DNA of 64,000 nucleotides from contig BRKX01000010.1 of assembly GCA_026008535.1 (NCBI GenBank), positions 439,001-503,000 on the forward strand, given 5' to 3'. The translations under genes and the position numbers were made by a program. The notes beneath the pieces are model-generated. The model was not told the DNA's origin. It saw only the letters and a program-made list of their open reading frames with translations, and searched no databases. Shown here in pieces: positions 1-13,340 of this stretch. This stretch comes from Perilla frutescens (Eukaryota; Streptophyta; Magnoliopsida; Lamiales; Lamiaceae). Position 1 is the stretch's first letter. The number at the start of each line of letters is the position of its first letter.

Positions 1-41
1 CTCAAAAATATGATTTTTTCAAAAGTGGATGGATTAGGCAT

Positions 42-53
42 ATATGATCATAT
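42..53. repeat. 12-bp dyad ATATGATCATAT (first copy)
   Basis: ATATGATCATAT is a perfect palindrome inside the segment GGCATATATGATCATATGG. The segment from about 38 to 70 is among the least variable of the monomer. Exceptions I saw are GCAGATATG in a group of copies (for example near 14,463, 15,550, 16,633, 22,413 and 26,337), CATCAT near 9,777 and 10,499, CATGTAT near 19,524 and 20,246, TATAATC near 38,417 and 39,143, and ATACGATC near 43,475. Low variation could reflect a binding site or chance homogenisation; the sequence alone cannot separate these. Confidence 0.75.
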
Positions 54-287
54 GGATTGATTTATAATGGACTCTAGTGTTCAAAAATGCTAGACTCAAT
101 GAAAAACCCGACGTTCACCCCGATCCCTACATAAGAGGTGACGGTTTTGGAAATCAACTTGATAATCACCTAGAGGCTGACTCAAATAGGGTTTCTACCG
201 GTTCGACTTTTGGTGGGGTAGATATTTGAGTTAGGAATCCAACGCAACAAGAATCACGGGTAAAGCTTACTTCTGGAGAGAGTTATA

Positions 288-304
288 GCCGTTTTACTGA
301 CGGA
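288..304. repeat. Short inverted repeat GCCGT(7)ACGGC (monomer position)
   Basis: In monomers with the C allele at position 304 the segment reads GCCGT-TTTACTG-ACGGC, a 5-bp stem with a 7-nt loop. In the first monomer position 304 is A (GGATGCC), so the stem is only 4 bp. The C allele is dominant from about 24 kb to the end of the window. It lies 33 bp before the 20-bp palindrome, so the 3' quarter of the monomer holds three inverted repeats in succession. This is weak structure and no function is implied. Confidence 0.55.
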
Positions 305-336
305 TGCCAGAAAACGGGGCCAAATCTGGCCACCGG

Positions 337-356
337 CCAAAGGGGTACCCCTTTGG
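337..356. repeat. Perfect 20-bp palindrome in each monomer (first copy)
   Basis: CCAAAGGGGTACCCCTTTGG is its own reverse complement with no spacer; the dyad lies between monomer positions 346 and 347. It recurs at the 3' end of most monomers, giving potential cruciforms at 361-bp intervals. It overlaps a second inverted repeat on its left, TGGCC-ACC-GGCCA (328-340). Some copies carry point changes in the core, for example AAGGGATACCCC at about 3,580, 5,020 and 6,460, and GGTCTACC at about 14,045 and 16,215. Most length variation of the monomer falls here. Its function is unknown; it could be a protein-binding dyad or only a structure-prone site. Confidence 0.9.
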
Positions 357-722
357 GCGGGCTCAAAAATTTGATTTTTTATGAAGTGGACGGATTAGGC
401 ATATATGATCATATGGATTGATTCATAATGGACTCTAGTGTTCAAAAATGCTAGACTCAATGAAAAACCCGACGTTCACCCCGATCCCTACATAAGAGGT
501 GACGGTTTTTGAAATCTACTTGATAATCACCTAGAGGCTGACTCAAATAGGGTTTCTACCGGTTCGACTTTTGGTAGGGTAGATATTTGAGTTAGGAATC
601 CAACGCAACAAGAATCACGGGTAAAGCTTACTTCTGGAGAGAGTTATAGCCGTTTTACTGACGGATGCCAGAAAACGGGGCCAAATCTGGCCACCGGCCA
701 AAGGGGTACCCCTTTGGACGGG

Positions 723-3238
723 CTCAAAAATTTAATTTTTTCAAAAGTGGACGGATTAGGCATATATGATCATATGGATTGATTCATAATGGACTCTAGT
801 GTTCAAAAATGCTAGACACAATGAAAAACCCGACGTTCAACCCGATCCCTACATAAGAGGTGACGGTTTTTGAAATCAACTTGATAATCACCTAGAGGCT
901 GACTCAAATAGGGTTTCTACCGGTTCGACTTTTGGTGGGGTAGATATTTGAGTTAGGAATCCAACGCAACAAGAATCACGGGTAAAGCTTATTTCTGGAG
1001 AGAGTTATAGCCGTTTTACTGACGGCTGCCAGAAAACGGGGCCAAATCTGGCCACCGGCCAAAGGACCCCTTTTGACGGGCTCAAAAATTTGATTTTTTC
1101 AAAATTGACGGATTAGGCATATATGATCATATGGATTGATTCATAATGGACTCTAGTGTTCAAAAATGCTAGACTCAATGAAAAACCCGACGTTCAACCC
1201 GATCCCTACATAAGAGGTGACGGTTTTTGAAATCAACTTGATAATAACCTAGAGGCTGACTCAAATAGGGTTTCTACCGGTTCGACTTTTGGTGGGGTAG
1301 ATATTTGAGTTAGGAATCCAACGCAACAAGAATCACGGGTAAAGCTTACTTCTGGAGAGAGTTATAGCCATTTTAATGACGGATGCCAGAAAACGGGGCC
1401 AAATCTGGCCACCGGCCAAAGGGGTACCTCTTTGGGCGGGCTCAAAAATATGATTTTTTCAAAAGTGGATGGATTAGGCATATATGATCATATGGATTGA
1501 TTTATAATGGACTCTAGTGTTCAAAAATGCTAGACTCAATGAAAAACCCGACGTTCACCCCGATCCCTACATAAGAGGTGACGGTTTTGGAAATCAACTT
1601 GATAATCACCTAGAGGCTGACTCAAATAGGGTTTCTACCGGTTCGACTTTTGGTGGGGTAGATATTTGAGTTAGGAATCCAACGCAACAAGAATCACGGG
1701 TAAAGCTTACTTCTAGAGAGAGGTATAGCCGTTTTACTGACGGATGCCAGAAAACGGGGCCAAATCTGGCCACCGGCCAAAGGGGTACCCCTTTGGGCGG
1801 GCTCAAAAATTTGATTTTTTTAAAAGTGGACGGATTAGGCATATATGATCATATGGATTGATTCATAATGGACTCTAGTGTTTAAAAATGCTAGACTCAA
1901 TGAAAAACCCGACGTTCACCCCGATCCCTACATAAGAGGTGACGGATTTTGAAATCAACTTGATAATCACCTAGAGGCTGACTCAAATAGGGTTTCTACC
2001 GGTTTGACTTTTGGTAGGGTAGATATTTGAGTTAGGAATCCAACGCAACAAGAATCACGGGTAAAGCTTACTTCTGGAGAGAGTTATAGCCGTTTTACTG
2101 ACGGATGCCAGAAAACGGGGCCAAATCTGGCCACCGGCCAAAGGGTTACCCCTTTGGGCGGGCTCAAAAATTTGATTTTTTCAGAAGTGGACGGATTAGG
2201 CATATATGATCATATGGATTGATTCATAATGGACTCTAGTGTTCAAAAATGCTAGACTCAATGAAAAACCCGACGTTCACCCCGATCCCTACATAAGAGG
2301 TGACGGTTTTTGAAATCTACTTGATAATCACCTAGAGGCTGACTCAAATAGGGTTTCTACCGGTTCGACTTTTGGTGGCGTAGATATTTGAGTTAGGAAT
2401 CCAACACAACAAGAATCACGGGTAAAGCTTACTTCTGGAGAGAGTTATAGCCGTTTTACTGACGGATGCCAGAAAACGGGGCCAAATCTGGCCACCGGCC
2501 AAAGGGTTACCCCTTTGGGCGGGCTCAAAAATTTGATTTTTTCAGAAGTGGACGGATTAGGCATATATGATCATATGGATTGATTCATAATGGACTCTAG
2601 TGTTCAAAAATGCTAGACTCAATGAAAAACCCGACGTTCACCCCGATCCCTACATAAGAGGTGACGGTTTTTGAAATCTACTTGATAATCACCTAGAGGC
2701 TGACTCAAATAGGGTTTCTACCGGTTCGACTTTTGGTGGGGTAGATATTTGAGTTAGGAATCCAACGCAACAAGAATCACGGGTAAAGCTTATTTCTGGA
2801 GAGAGTTATAGCCGTTTTACTGACGGCTGCCAGAAAACGGGGCCAAATCTGGCCACCGGCCAAAGGACCCCTTTTGACGGGCTCAAAAATTTGATTTTTT
2901 CAAAATTGACGGATTAGGCATATATGATCATATGGATTGATTCATAATGGACTCTAGTGTTCAAAAATGCTAGACTCAATGAAAAACCCGACGTTCAACC
3001 CGATCCCTACATAAGAGGTGACGGTTTTTGAAATCAACTTGATAATCACCTAGAGGCTGACTTAAATAGGGTTTCTACCGGTTCGACTTTTGGTGGGGTA
3101 GATATTTGAGTTAGGAATCCAACGCAACAAGAATCACGGGTAAAGCTTATTTCTGGAGAGAGTTATAGCCGTTTTACTGACGGCTGCCAGAAAACGGGGC
3201 CAAATCTGGCCACCGGCCAAAGGACCCCTTTGGACTGG
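723..3238 (+). repeat. Two monomer pairs sharing private deletions (offset 1,801 bp)
   Basis: Monomers at 723 and 1081 share two rare features in the same order with monomers at 2524 and 2882: a 3-bp loss in the palindrome core (AAAGGACCCC) and a 1-bp loss giving CAAAATTGACGG. Monomer 1441 matches monomer 1 (offset 1,440), sharing the rare AAATATGATTTT start and AAAGTGGATGG. Two different offsets in one short stretch indicate overlapping unequal exchanges rather than one clean higher-order unit. Confidence 0.75.
1059..1075. repeat. Palindrome with 3-bp core deletion (monomer 723)
   Basis: The core reads AAAGGACCCC in place of AAAGGGGTACCCC; GGT is lost at the dyad and symmetry is destroyed. 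The same lesion is at 2,860 (monomer 2524), 3,217 (2882), 4,658 (4322) and 6,099 (5763). The last three are related by the 1,441-bp repeat, and the first two by the 1,801-bp relationship. Confidence 0.9.
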
Positions 3239-6200
3239 CTCAAAAATTTGATTTTTTCAAAATTGGACGGATTAGGCATATATGATCATATGGATTGATT
3301 CATAATGGACTCTAGTATTCAAAAATGCTAGACTCAATGAAAAACCCGACGTTCAACCCGATCCCTACATAAGAGGTGACGGTTTTTGAAATCAACTTGA
3401 TAATCACCTAGAGGCTGACTCAAATAGGGTTTCTACCGGTTCGACTTTTGGTGGGGTAGATATTTGAGTTAGGAATCCAACGCAATAAGAATCACGGGTA
3501 AAGCTTACTTCTGGAGAGAGTTATAGCCGTTTTACTGACGGATGCCAGAAAACGGGGCCAAATCTGGCCACCGGCCAAAGGGATACCCCTTTGGGCGGGC
3601 TCAAAAATTTGATTTTTTCAAAAGTAGACGGATTAGGCATATATGATCATATGGATTGATTCATAATGGACTCTAGTGTTCAAAAATGCTAGACTCAATG
3701 AAATACCCGACGTTCACCCCGATCCCTACATAAGAGGTGCCGGTTTTTGAAATCAACTTGATAATCACCTAGAGGCTGACTCAAATAGGGTTTCTACCGG
3801 TTCGACTTTTGGTAGGGTAGATATTTGAGTTAGGAATCCAACGCAACAAGAATCACGGGTAAAGCTTACTTCTGGGGAGAGTTATAGCCGTTTTACTGAC
3901 GTATGCCAGAAAACGGGGCCAAATCTTGCCACCGGCCAAAGGGATACCCCTTTGGGCGGGCTCAAAAATTTGATTTTTTCAAAAGTGGACGGATTAGGCA
4001 TATATGATCATATGGATTGATTCAGAATGGACTCTAGTGTTCAAAAATGCTAGACTCAATGAAAAACCCGACGTTCACCCCGATCCCTACATCAGAGGTG
4101 ACGGTTTTGGAAATCAACTTGATAATCACCTAGAAGCTCACTCAAATAGGGTTTCTACCGGTTCGACTTTTGGTGGGGTAGATATTTGAGTTAGGAATCC
4201 AACGCAACAAGAATCACGGGTAAAGCTTATTTCTGGAGAGAGTTATAGCCGTTTTATTGACGGCTGCCAGAAAACGGGGCCAAATCTGGCCACCGGCCAA
4301 AGGGGTACCCCTTTGGACGGGCTCAAAAATTTGATTTTTTCAAAAGTGGACGGATTAGGCATATATGATCATATGGATTGATTCATAATGGACTCTAATG
4401 TTCAAAAATGCTAGACTCAATGAAAAACCCGACGTTCAACCCGATCCCTACATAAGAGGTGACGGTTTTTGAAATCAACTTGATAATCACCTAGAGGCTG
4501 ACTTAAATAGGGTTTCTACCGGTTCGAATTTTGGTGGGGTAGATATTTGAGTTAGGAATCCAACGCAACAAGAATCACGGGTAAAGCTTATTTCTGGAGA
4601 GAGTTATAGCCGTTTTACTGACGGCTGCCAGAAAACGGGGCCAAATCTGGCCACCGGCCAAAGGACCCCTTTGGACTGGCTCAAAAATTTGATTTTTTCA
4701 AAATTGGACGGATTAGGCATATATGATCATATGGATTGATTCATAATGGACTCTAGTATTCAAAAATGCTAGACTCAATGAAAAACCCGACGTTCAACCC
4801 GATCCCTACATAAGAGGTGACGGTTTTTGAAATCAACTTGATAATCACCTAGAGGCTGACTCAAATAGGGTTTCTACCGGTTCGACTTTTGGTGGGGTAG
4901 ATATTTGAGTTAGGAATCCAACGCAATAAGAATCACGGGTAAAGCTTACTTCTGGAGAGAGTTATAGCCGTTTTACTGACGGATGCCAGAAAACGGGGCC
5001 AAATCTGGCCACCGGCCAAAGGGATACCCCTTTGGGCGGGCTCAAAAATTTGATTTTTTCAAAAGTAGACGGATTAGGCATATATGATCATATGGATTGA
5101 TTCATAATGGACTCTAGTGTTCAAAAATGCTAGACTCAATGAAATACCCGACGTTCACCCCGATCCCTACATAAGAGGTGCCGGTTTTTGAAATCAACTT
5201 GATAATCACCTAGAGGCTGACTCAAATAGGGTTTCTACCGGTTCGACTTTTGGTAGGGTAGATATTTGAGTTAGGAATCCAACGCAACAGGAATCACGGG
5301 TAAAGCTTACTTCTGGGGAGAGTTATAGCCGTTTTACTGACGTATGCCAGAAAACGGGGCCAAATCTTGCCACCGGCCAAAGGGATACCCCTTTGGGCGG
5401 GCTCAAAAATTTGATTTTTTCAAAAGTGGACGGATTAGGCATATATGATCATATGGATTGATTCAGAATGGACTCTAGTGTTCAAAAATGCTAGACTCAA
5501 TGAAAAACCCGACGTTCACCCCGATCCCTACATCAGAGGTGACGGTTTTGGAAATCAACTTGATAATCACCTAGAAGCTCACTCAAATAGGGTTTCTACC
5601 GGTTCGACTTTTGGTGGGGTAGATATTTGAGTTAGGAATCCAACGCAACAAGAATCACGGGTAAAGCTTATTTCTGGAGAGAGTTATAGCCGTTTTATTG
5701 ACGGCTGCCAGAAAACGGGGCCAAATCTGGCCACCGGCCAAAGGGGTACCCCTTTGGACGGGCTCAAAAATTTGATTTTTTCAAAAGTGGACGGATTAGG
5801 CATATATGATCATATGGATTGATTCATAATGGACTCTAGTGTTCAAAAATGCTAGACTCAATGAAAAACCCGACGTTCAACCCGATCCCTACATAAGAGG
5901 TGACGGTTTTTGAAATCAACTTGATAATCACCTAGAGGCTGACTTAAATAGGGTTTCTACCGGTTCGACTTTTGGTGGGGTAGATATTTGAGTTAGGAAT
6001 CCAACGCAACAAGAATCACGGGTAAAGCTTATTTCTGGAGAGAGTTATAGCCGTTTTACTGACGGCTGCCAGAAAACGGGGCCAAATCTGGCCACCGGCC
6101 AAAGGACCCCTTTGGACTGGCTCAAAAATTTGATTTTTTCAAAATTGGACGGATTAGGCATATATGATCATATGGATTGATTCATAATGGACTCTAGTAT

Positions 6201-6740
6201 TCAAAAATGCTAGACTCAATGAAAAACCCGACGTTCAACCCGATCCCTACATAAGAGGTGACGGTTTTTGAAATCAACTTGATAATCACCTAGAGGCTGA
6301 CTCAAATAGGGTTTCTACCGGTTCGACTTTTGGTGGGGTAGATATTTGAGTTAGGAATCCAACGCAATAAGAATCACGGGTAAAGCTTACTTCTGGAGAG
6401 AGTTATAGCCGTTTTACTGACGGATGCCAGAAAACGGGGCCAAATCTGGCCACCGGCCAAAGGGATACCCCTTTGGGCGGGCTCAAAAATTTGATTTTTT
6501 CAAAAGTAGACGGATTAGGCATATATGATCATATGGATTGATTCATAATGGACTCTAGTGTTCAAAAATGCTAGACTCAATGAAATACCCGACGTTCACC
6601 CCGATCCCTACATAAGAGGTGCCGGTTTTTGAAATCAACTTGATAATCACCTAGAGGCTGACCCAAATAGGGTTTCTACCGGTTCGACTTTTGGTAGGGT
6701 AGATATTTGAGTTAGGAATCCAACGCAACAAGAATCACGG
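2915..6740 (+). repeat. Tetramer higher-order repeat, 1,441-bp unit, ~2.65 copies
   Basis: The same order of private variants recurs every 1,441 bp. The markers are the 3-bp palindrome deletion followed by GGACTGGCTC (3,221, 4,661 and 6,101 regions), CTAGTATTC, CGCAATAAG, GGATACCCC, AAAGTAGACGG, GAAATACCCG, GAGGTGCCGG, and GATTCAGAATGG with CATCAGAGG. Copies start near 2,915, 4,356 and 5,797. The last copy loses the pattern near 6,740, where ACTTCTGGGGAG becomes ACTTCTGGAGAG. The 1,441-bp length is three 361-bp monomers plus one 358-bp monomer. The boundaries are by-eye positions where the alleles stop matching. Confidence 0.88.
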
Positions 6741-9008
6741 GTAAAGCTTACTTCTGGAGAGAGTTATAGCCGTTTTACTGACGGATGCCAGAAAACGGGG
6801 CCAAATCTGGCCACCGGCCAAAGGGGTACCCCTTTGGGCGGGCTCAAAAATTTGATTTTTTCAAAAGTGGACGGATTAGGCATATATGATCATATGGATT
6901 GATTCATAATGGACTCTAGTGTTCAAAAATGCTAGACTCAATGAAAAACCCGACGTTCACCCCTATCCCTACATAAGAGGTGACGGTTTTGGAAATCAAC
7001 TTGATAATCACCTAGAGGCTGACTCAAATAGGGTTTCTACCGGTATGACTTTTGGTAGGGTAGATATTTGAGTTATGAATCCAACGCAACAAGAATCACG
7101 GGTAAAGCTTACTTCTGGAGAGAGTTATAGCCGTTTTACTGACGGCTGCCAGAAAACGGGGCCAAATCTGGCCACCGGCCAAAGGGGTACCCCTTTGGGC
7201 GGGCTCAAAAATTTGATTTTTTCAAAAGTGCACGGATTAGGCATATATGATCATATGGATTGATTCATAATGGACTCTAGTGTTCAAAAATGCTAGACTC
7301 AATGAAAAACCCGACGTTCACCCCGATCTCTACATAAGAGGTGACGGTTTTGGAAATCAACTTGATAATCACCTAGAGGCTGACTCAAATAGGGTTTCTA
7401 CCGGTTCGACTTTTGGTGGGGTAGATATTTGAGTTAGGAATCCAACGCAACAAGAATCACGGGTAAATCTTACTTCTGGAGAGAGTTATAGCCGTTTTAC
7501 TTACGGATGCCAGAAAACGATGCCAAATTCGGCCACCGGCCAAACGGGTACCACTTTGGGCGGGCTCAAAAATTTGATTTTTTCAAAAGTGGACGGATTA
7601 GGCATATATGATCATATGGATTGATTCATAATGGACTCTAGTGTTCAAAAATGCTAGACTCAATGAAAAACCCGACGTTCAACCCGATCCCTACATAAGA
7701 GGTGACGGTTTTGGAAATCAACTTGATAATCACCTAGAGGCTGACTCAAATAGGGTTTCTACCGGTTCGACTTTTGGTGGGGTAGATATTTGAGTTAGGA
7801 ATCCAACGCAACAAGAATCACGGGTAAAGCTTACTTCTGGAGAGAGTTATAGCCGTTTTACTGACGGCTGCCAGAAAACGGGGCCAAATCTGGCCACCGG
7901 CCAAAAGGGTACCCCTTTGGGCGGGCTCAAAAATTTGATTTTTTCAAAACTGGACAGATTAGGCATATATGATCATATGGATTGATTTATAATGGACTCT
8001 ATTGTTCAAAACTGCTAGACTCAATGAAAAACCCGACGTTCACCCCGATCCCTACATAAGAGGTGACGGTTTTGTAAATCAACTTGATAATCACCTAGAG
8101 GCTGACTCAAATAGGGTTTCTACCGGTTCGACTTTTGGTGGGGTAGATATTTGAGTTAGGAATCCAACGCAACAAGAATCATGGGTAAAGCTTACTTCTG
8201 GATAGAGTTATAGCCATTTTACTGACGGCTGCTAGAAAACGGGGCCAAATCTGGACACCGGCAAAAGGGGTACCCCTTTGGACGGGCTCAAAAATTTGAT
8301 TTTTTCAAAAGTGGACGGATTAGGCATATATGATCATATGGATTGATTCAGAATGGACTCTAGTGTTCAAAAATGCTAGACTCAATGAAAAACCCGACGT
8401 TCAACCTGATCCCTACATAAGAGGTGACGGTTTTGGAAATCCACTTGATAATCACCTAGAGGCTGACTCAAATAGGGTTTCTACCGGTTCGACTTTTGGT
8501 GGGGTAGATATTTGAGTTAGGAAGCCAACGCAACAAGAATCACGGGTAAAGCTTATTTCTGGAGAGAGTTATAGCCGTTTTACTGACGGCTGCCAGAAAA
8601 CGGGGCCAAATCTGGCCACCGGCCAAAGGGGTACCCCTTTGGACGGGCTCAAAAATTTGATTTTTTCAAAAGTGGACGGATTAGGCATATATGATCATAT
8701 GGATTGATTTAGAATGGACTCTAGTGTTCAAAAATGCTAGACTCAATGAAAAACCCGACGTTCAACCCGATCCCTACATAAGAGGTGACGGTTTTGGAAA
8801 TCAACTTGATAATCACCTAGAGGCTGACTCAAATAGGGTTTCTACCGGTTCGACTTTTGGTGGGGTAGATATTTGAGTTAGGAATCCAACGCAACAAGAA
8901 TCACGGGTAAAGCTTACTTCTGGAGAGAGTTATAGCCGTTTTACTGACGGCTGCCAGAAAACGGGGCCAAATCTGGCCACCGGCCAAAGGGGTACCCCTT
9001 CGGGCGGG

Positions 9009-11350
9009 CTCAAAAATTTGATTTTTTCAAAAGTGGACGGATTAGGCATATATGATCATATGTATTGATTCATAATGGACTATAGTGTTCAAAAATGCTA
9101 GACTCAATGAAAAACCCGACGTTCACCCCGATCCCTACATAAGAGGTGACGGTTTTTGAAATCAACTTGATAATCACCTAGAGGCTGACTCAAATAGGGT
9201 TTCTACCGGTTCGACTTTTGGTAGGGTAGATATTTGAGTTAGGAATCCAACGCAACAAGAATCACGGGTAAAGCTTACTTCTGGAGAGAGTTATAGCCGT
9301 TTTACTGACGGCTGCCAGAAAACGGGGCCAAATCTGGCCACCGGCCAAAGGGGTACCCCTTCGGGCGGGCTCAAAAATTTGATTTTTTCAAAAGTGGACG
9401 GATTAGGCATATATGATCATATGGATTGATTCATAATGGACTCTAGTGTTCAAAAATGCTAGACTCAATGAAAAACCCGACGTTCACCCCGATCCCTACA
9501 TAAGAGGTGACGGTTTTGGAAATCAACTTGATAATCACCTAGAGGCTGACTTAAATAGGGTTTCTACCGGTTCGACTTTTGGTGGGGTAGATATTTGAGT
9601 TAGGAATCCAACGCAACAAGAATCACGGGTAAAGCTTACTTCTGGAGAGAGTTATAGCCGTTTTACTGACGGCTGCCAGAAAACGGGGCCAAATCTGGCC
9701 ACCGGCCAAAGGGGTACCCCTTTGGACGGGCTCAAAAATTTGATTTTTTCAAAAGTGGATGGATTAGGCATATATCATCATATGGATTGATTCATAATGG
9801 ACTCTAGTGTTCAAAAATGCTAGACTCAATGAAAAACCCGACGTTCACCCCGATCCCTACATAAGAGGTGACGGTTTTTGAAATCAACTTGATAATCACC
9901 TAGAGGCTGACTCAAATAAGGTTTCTACCGGTTCGACTTTTGGTAGGGTAGATATTTGAGTTAGGAATCCAACGCAACAAGAATCACGGGTAAAGCTTAC
10001 TTCTGGAGAGAGTTATAGCCGTTTTACTGACGGATGCCAGAAAACGGGGCCAAATCTGGCCACCGGCCAAAGGGGTACCCCTTCGGGCGGGCTCAAAAAT
10101 TTGATTTTTTCAAAAGTGGACGGATTAGGCATATATGATCATATGGATTGATTCATAATGGACTCTAGTGTTCAAAAATGCTAGACTCAATGAAAAACCC
10201 GACGTTCACCCCGATCCCTACATAAGAGGTGATGGTTTTGGAAATCAACTTGATAATCACCTAGAGGCTGACTTAAATAGGGTTTCTACCGGTTCGACTT
10301 TTGGTGGGGTAGATATTTGAGTTAGGAATCCAACGCAACAAGAATCACGGGTAAAGCTTACTTCTGGAGAGAGTTATAGCCGTTTTACTGACGGCTGCCA
10401 GAAAACGGTGCCAAATCTGGCCACCGGCCAAAGGGGTACCCCTTTGGACGGGCTCAAAAATTTGATTTTTTCAAAAGTGGATGGATTAGGCATATATCAT
10501 CATATGGATTGCTTCATAATGGACTCTATTGTTCAAAAATGCTAGACTCAATGAAAATCCCGACGTTCACCCCGATCCCTACATAAGAGGTGACGGTTTT
10601 TGAAATCAACTTGATAATCACCTAGAGGCTGACTCAAATAGGGTTTCTACCGGTTCGACTTTTGGTAGGGTAGATATTTGAGTTAGGAATCCAAAACAAT
10701 AAGAATCACGGGTAAAGCTTACTTCTGGAGAGAGTTATAGCCGTTTTACTGACGGATGCCAGAAAACGGGGCCAAATCTGGCCACCGGCCAAAGGGGTAC
10801 CCCTTCGGGCGGGCTCAAAAATTTGATTTTTTCAAAAGTGGACGGATTAGGCATATATGATCATATGGATTGATTCATAATGGACTCTAGTGTTCAAAAA
10901 TGGTAGACTCAATGAAAAACCCGACGTTCACCCCGATCCCTACATAAGAGGTGACGGTTTTGGAAATCAACTTGATAATCACCTAGAGGCTGACTTAAAT
11001 AGGGTTTCTACCGGTACGACTTTTGGTGGGGTAGATATTTGAGTTAGGAATCCAACGCAACAAGAATCACGGGTAAAGCTTACTTCTGGAGAGATTTATA
11101 GCCGTTTTACTGACGGCTGCCAGAAAACGGGGCCAAATCTGGCCACCGGCCAAAGGGGTACCCCTTTGGACGGGCTCAAAAATTTGATTTTTTCAAAAGT
11201 GGATGGATTAGGCATATATGATCATATGGATTGATTCATAATGGACTCTAGTGTTCAAAAATGCTAGACTCAATGAAAAACCCGACGTTCACCCCGATCC
11301 CTACATAAGAGGTGACGGTTTTTGAAATCAACTTGATAATCAACTAGAGG
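9009..11350 (+). repeat. Dimer higher-order repeat, 722-bp unit, ~3 copies
   Basis: Two monomer types alternate. One (9009, 9731, 10453) has TTTTTGAAATC, GGTAGGG and CCTTCGGGCGGG. The other (9370, 10092, 10814) has GGAAATC, CTTAAATAGG, GGTGGGG and CTTTGGACGGG, and is followed by AAAGTGGATGG. The rare CATATATCATCATATGG occurs at the start of the first type at 9731 and 10453 only. The monomer at 11,175 begins as the first type and then diverges. Confidence 0.85.
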
Positions 11351-13340
11351 CTGACTCAAATAGGGTTTCTACCGGTTCGACTTTTGGTGGGGTAGATATT
11401 TGAGTTAGGAATCCAACGCAACAAGAATCACGGGTAAAGCTTACTTCTGGAGAGAGTTATAGCCGTTTTACTGATGGATGCCAGAAAACGGGGCCAAATC
11501 TGGCCACCGGCCAAATGAGTACCCCTTTGGGCGGGCTCAAAAATTTGATTTTTTCAAAAGTTGACGGATTAGGCATATATGATCATATGGATTGATTCAT
11601 AATGGACTCTAGTGTTCAAAAATGCTAGACTCAATGAAAAACCCGACGTTCAGCCCGATCCCTACATAAGAGGTGACGGTTTTGGAAATCAACTTGATAA
11701 TCACCTAGAGGCTGAGTCAAATAGGGTTTCTACCGGTTTGACTTTTTGTAGGGTAGATATTTGAGTTAGGAATCCAACACAACAAGAATCACGGGTAAAG
11801 CTTACTTCTGGAGAGAGTTATAGCCGTTTTACTGACGGCTGCCAGAAAACGGGGCCAAATCTGGCCACCGGCCAAAGGGGTACCCCTTTGGGCGGGCTCA
11901 AAAATTTGATTTTTTCAAAAGTGGACGGATTAGGCATATATGATCATATGGATTGATTCATAATGGACTCTAGTGTTCAAAAATGCTAGACTCAATGAAA
12001 AACCCGACGTTCACCCCGATCCCTACATAAGAGGTGACGGTTTTGGAAATCAACTTGATAATCAACTAGAGGCTGACTCAAATAGGGTTTCTACCGGTTC
12101 GACTTTTGGTGGGGTAGATATTTGAGTTAGGAATCCAACGCAACAAGAATCACGGGTAAAGCTTACTTCTGGAGAGAGTTATAGCCGTTTTACTGACAGA
12201 TTCCAGAAAACGGGGCCAAATCTGGCCACCGGCCAAATGGGTACCCCTTTGGGCGGGCTCAAAAATTTGATTTTTTCAAAAGTTGACGGATTAGGCATAT
12301 ATGATCATATGGATTGATTCATAATGGACTCTAGTGTTCAAAAATGCTAGACTCAATGAAAAACCCGACGTTCACCCCGATCCCTACATAAGAGGTGACG
12401 GTTTTGGAAATCAACTTCATAATCAACTAGAGGCTGACTCAAATAAGGTTTCTACTGGTTCGACTTTTGGTGGGGTAGATATTTGAGTTAGGAATCCAAC
12501 GCAACAAGAATCACGGGTAAAGCTTACTTCTGGAGAGAGTTATAGCCGTTTTACTGACGGATGCCAGAAAATGGGGCCAAATCTGGCCACCGGCCAAATG
12601 GGTACCCCTTTGGGCGGGCTCAAAAATTTGATTTTTTCAAAAGTTGACGGATTAGGCATATATGATCATATGGATTGATTCATAATGGACTCTAGTGTTC
12701 AAAAATGCTAGACTCAATGAAAAACCCGACGTTCACCCCGATCCCTACATAAGAGGTGACGGTTTTGGAAATCAACTTGATTATCACCTAGAGGCTGACT
12801 CAAATAGGGTTTCTACCGGTTCGACTTTTGGTAGGGTAGATATTTGAGTTAGGAATCCAACGCAACAAGAATCACGGGTAAAGCTTACTTCTGGAGAGAG
12901 TTATAGCCGTTTTACTGACGGCTGCCAGAAAACGGGGCCAAATCTGGCCACCGGCCAAAGGGGTACCCCTTTGGGCGGGCTCAAAAATTTGATTTTTTCA
13001 AAAGTGGACGGATTAGGCATATATGATCATATGGATTGATTCATAATGGACTCTAGTGTTCAAAAATGCTAGACTCAATGAAAAACCCGACGTTCACCCC
13101 GATCCCTACATAAGAGGTGACGGTTTTGGAAATCAACTTGATAATCAACTAGAGGCTGACTCAAATAGGGTTTCTACCGGTTCGACTTTTGGTGGGGTAG
13201 ATATTTGAGTTAGGAATCCAACGCAACAAGAATCACGGGTAAAGCTTACTTCTGGAGAGAGTTATAGCCGTTTTACTGACGGCTGCCAGAAAACGTGGCC
13301 AAATCTGGCCACCGGCCAAAGGGGTACCCCTTTGGGCGGG

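Noticed and set aside
121..140. TATA-like or promoter element at CCCTACATAAGAGG or CATATATG
   Set aside because: AT-rich words in a repeat with no gene downstream; there is no independent support for transcription initiation.
1..361. CENP-B box
   Set aside because: The only TTCG context in the monomer (GGTTCGACTTTTGGTAGGG) lacks the required A and CGGG at the expected spacing, and the reverse complement has no match either.
1..361. Monomer as a dimer of two ~180-bp halves
   Set aside because: I compared the halves by eye and saw only short chance matches such as GACGGTTTTGG and GACTTTTGGT.
337..361. Rho-independent terminator from the palindrome
   Set aside because: The palindrome has no loop and is followed by GGCGGGCTCAAAAA rather than a T run on the plus strand; this is not a bacterial sequence.
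1606..1842. Minus-strand open frames of 73-78 codons (also 29,883-30,104 and 47,568-47,804)
   Set aside because: They read the complementary strand of the same monomer and are absent or interrupted in most of the other copies, with no conservation of the frame.
4004..4189. 61-codon plus-strand open frames (also 5,445-5,630, 8,330-8,515 and 8,691-8,876) and a 62-codon one at 7,075-7,263
   Set aside because: Chance frames in monomers where a TAA or TGA is altered (GATTCAGAATGG or GATTTAGAATGG instead of GATTCATAATGG). The first two are identical because of the 1,441-bp repeat. There is no coding signal.
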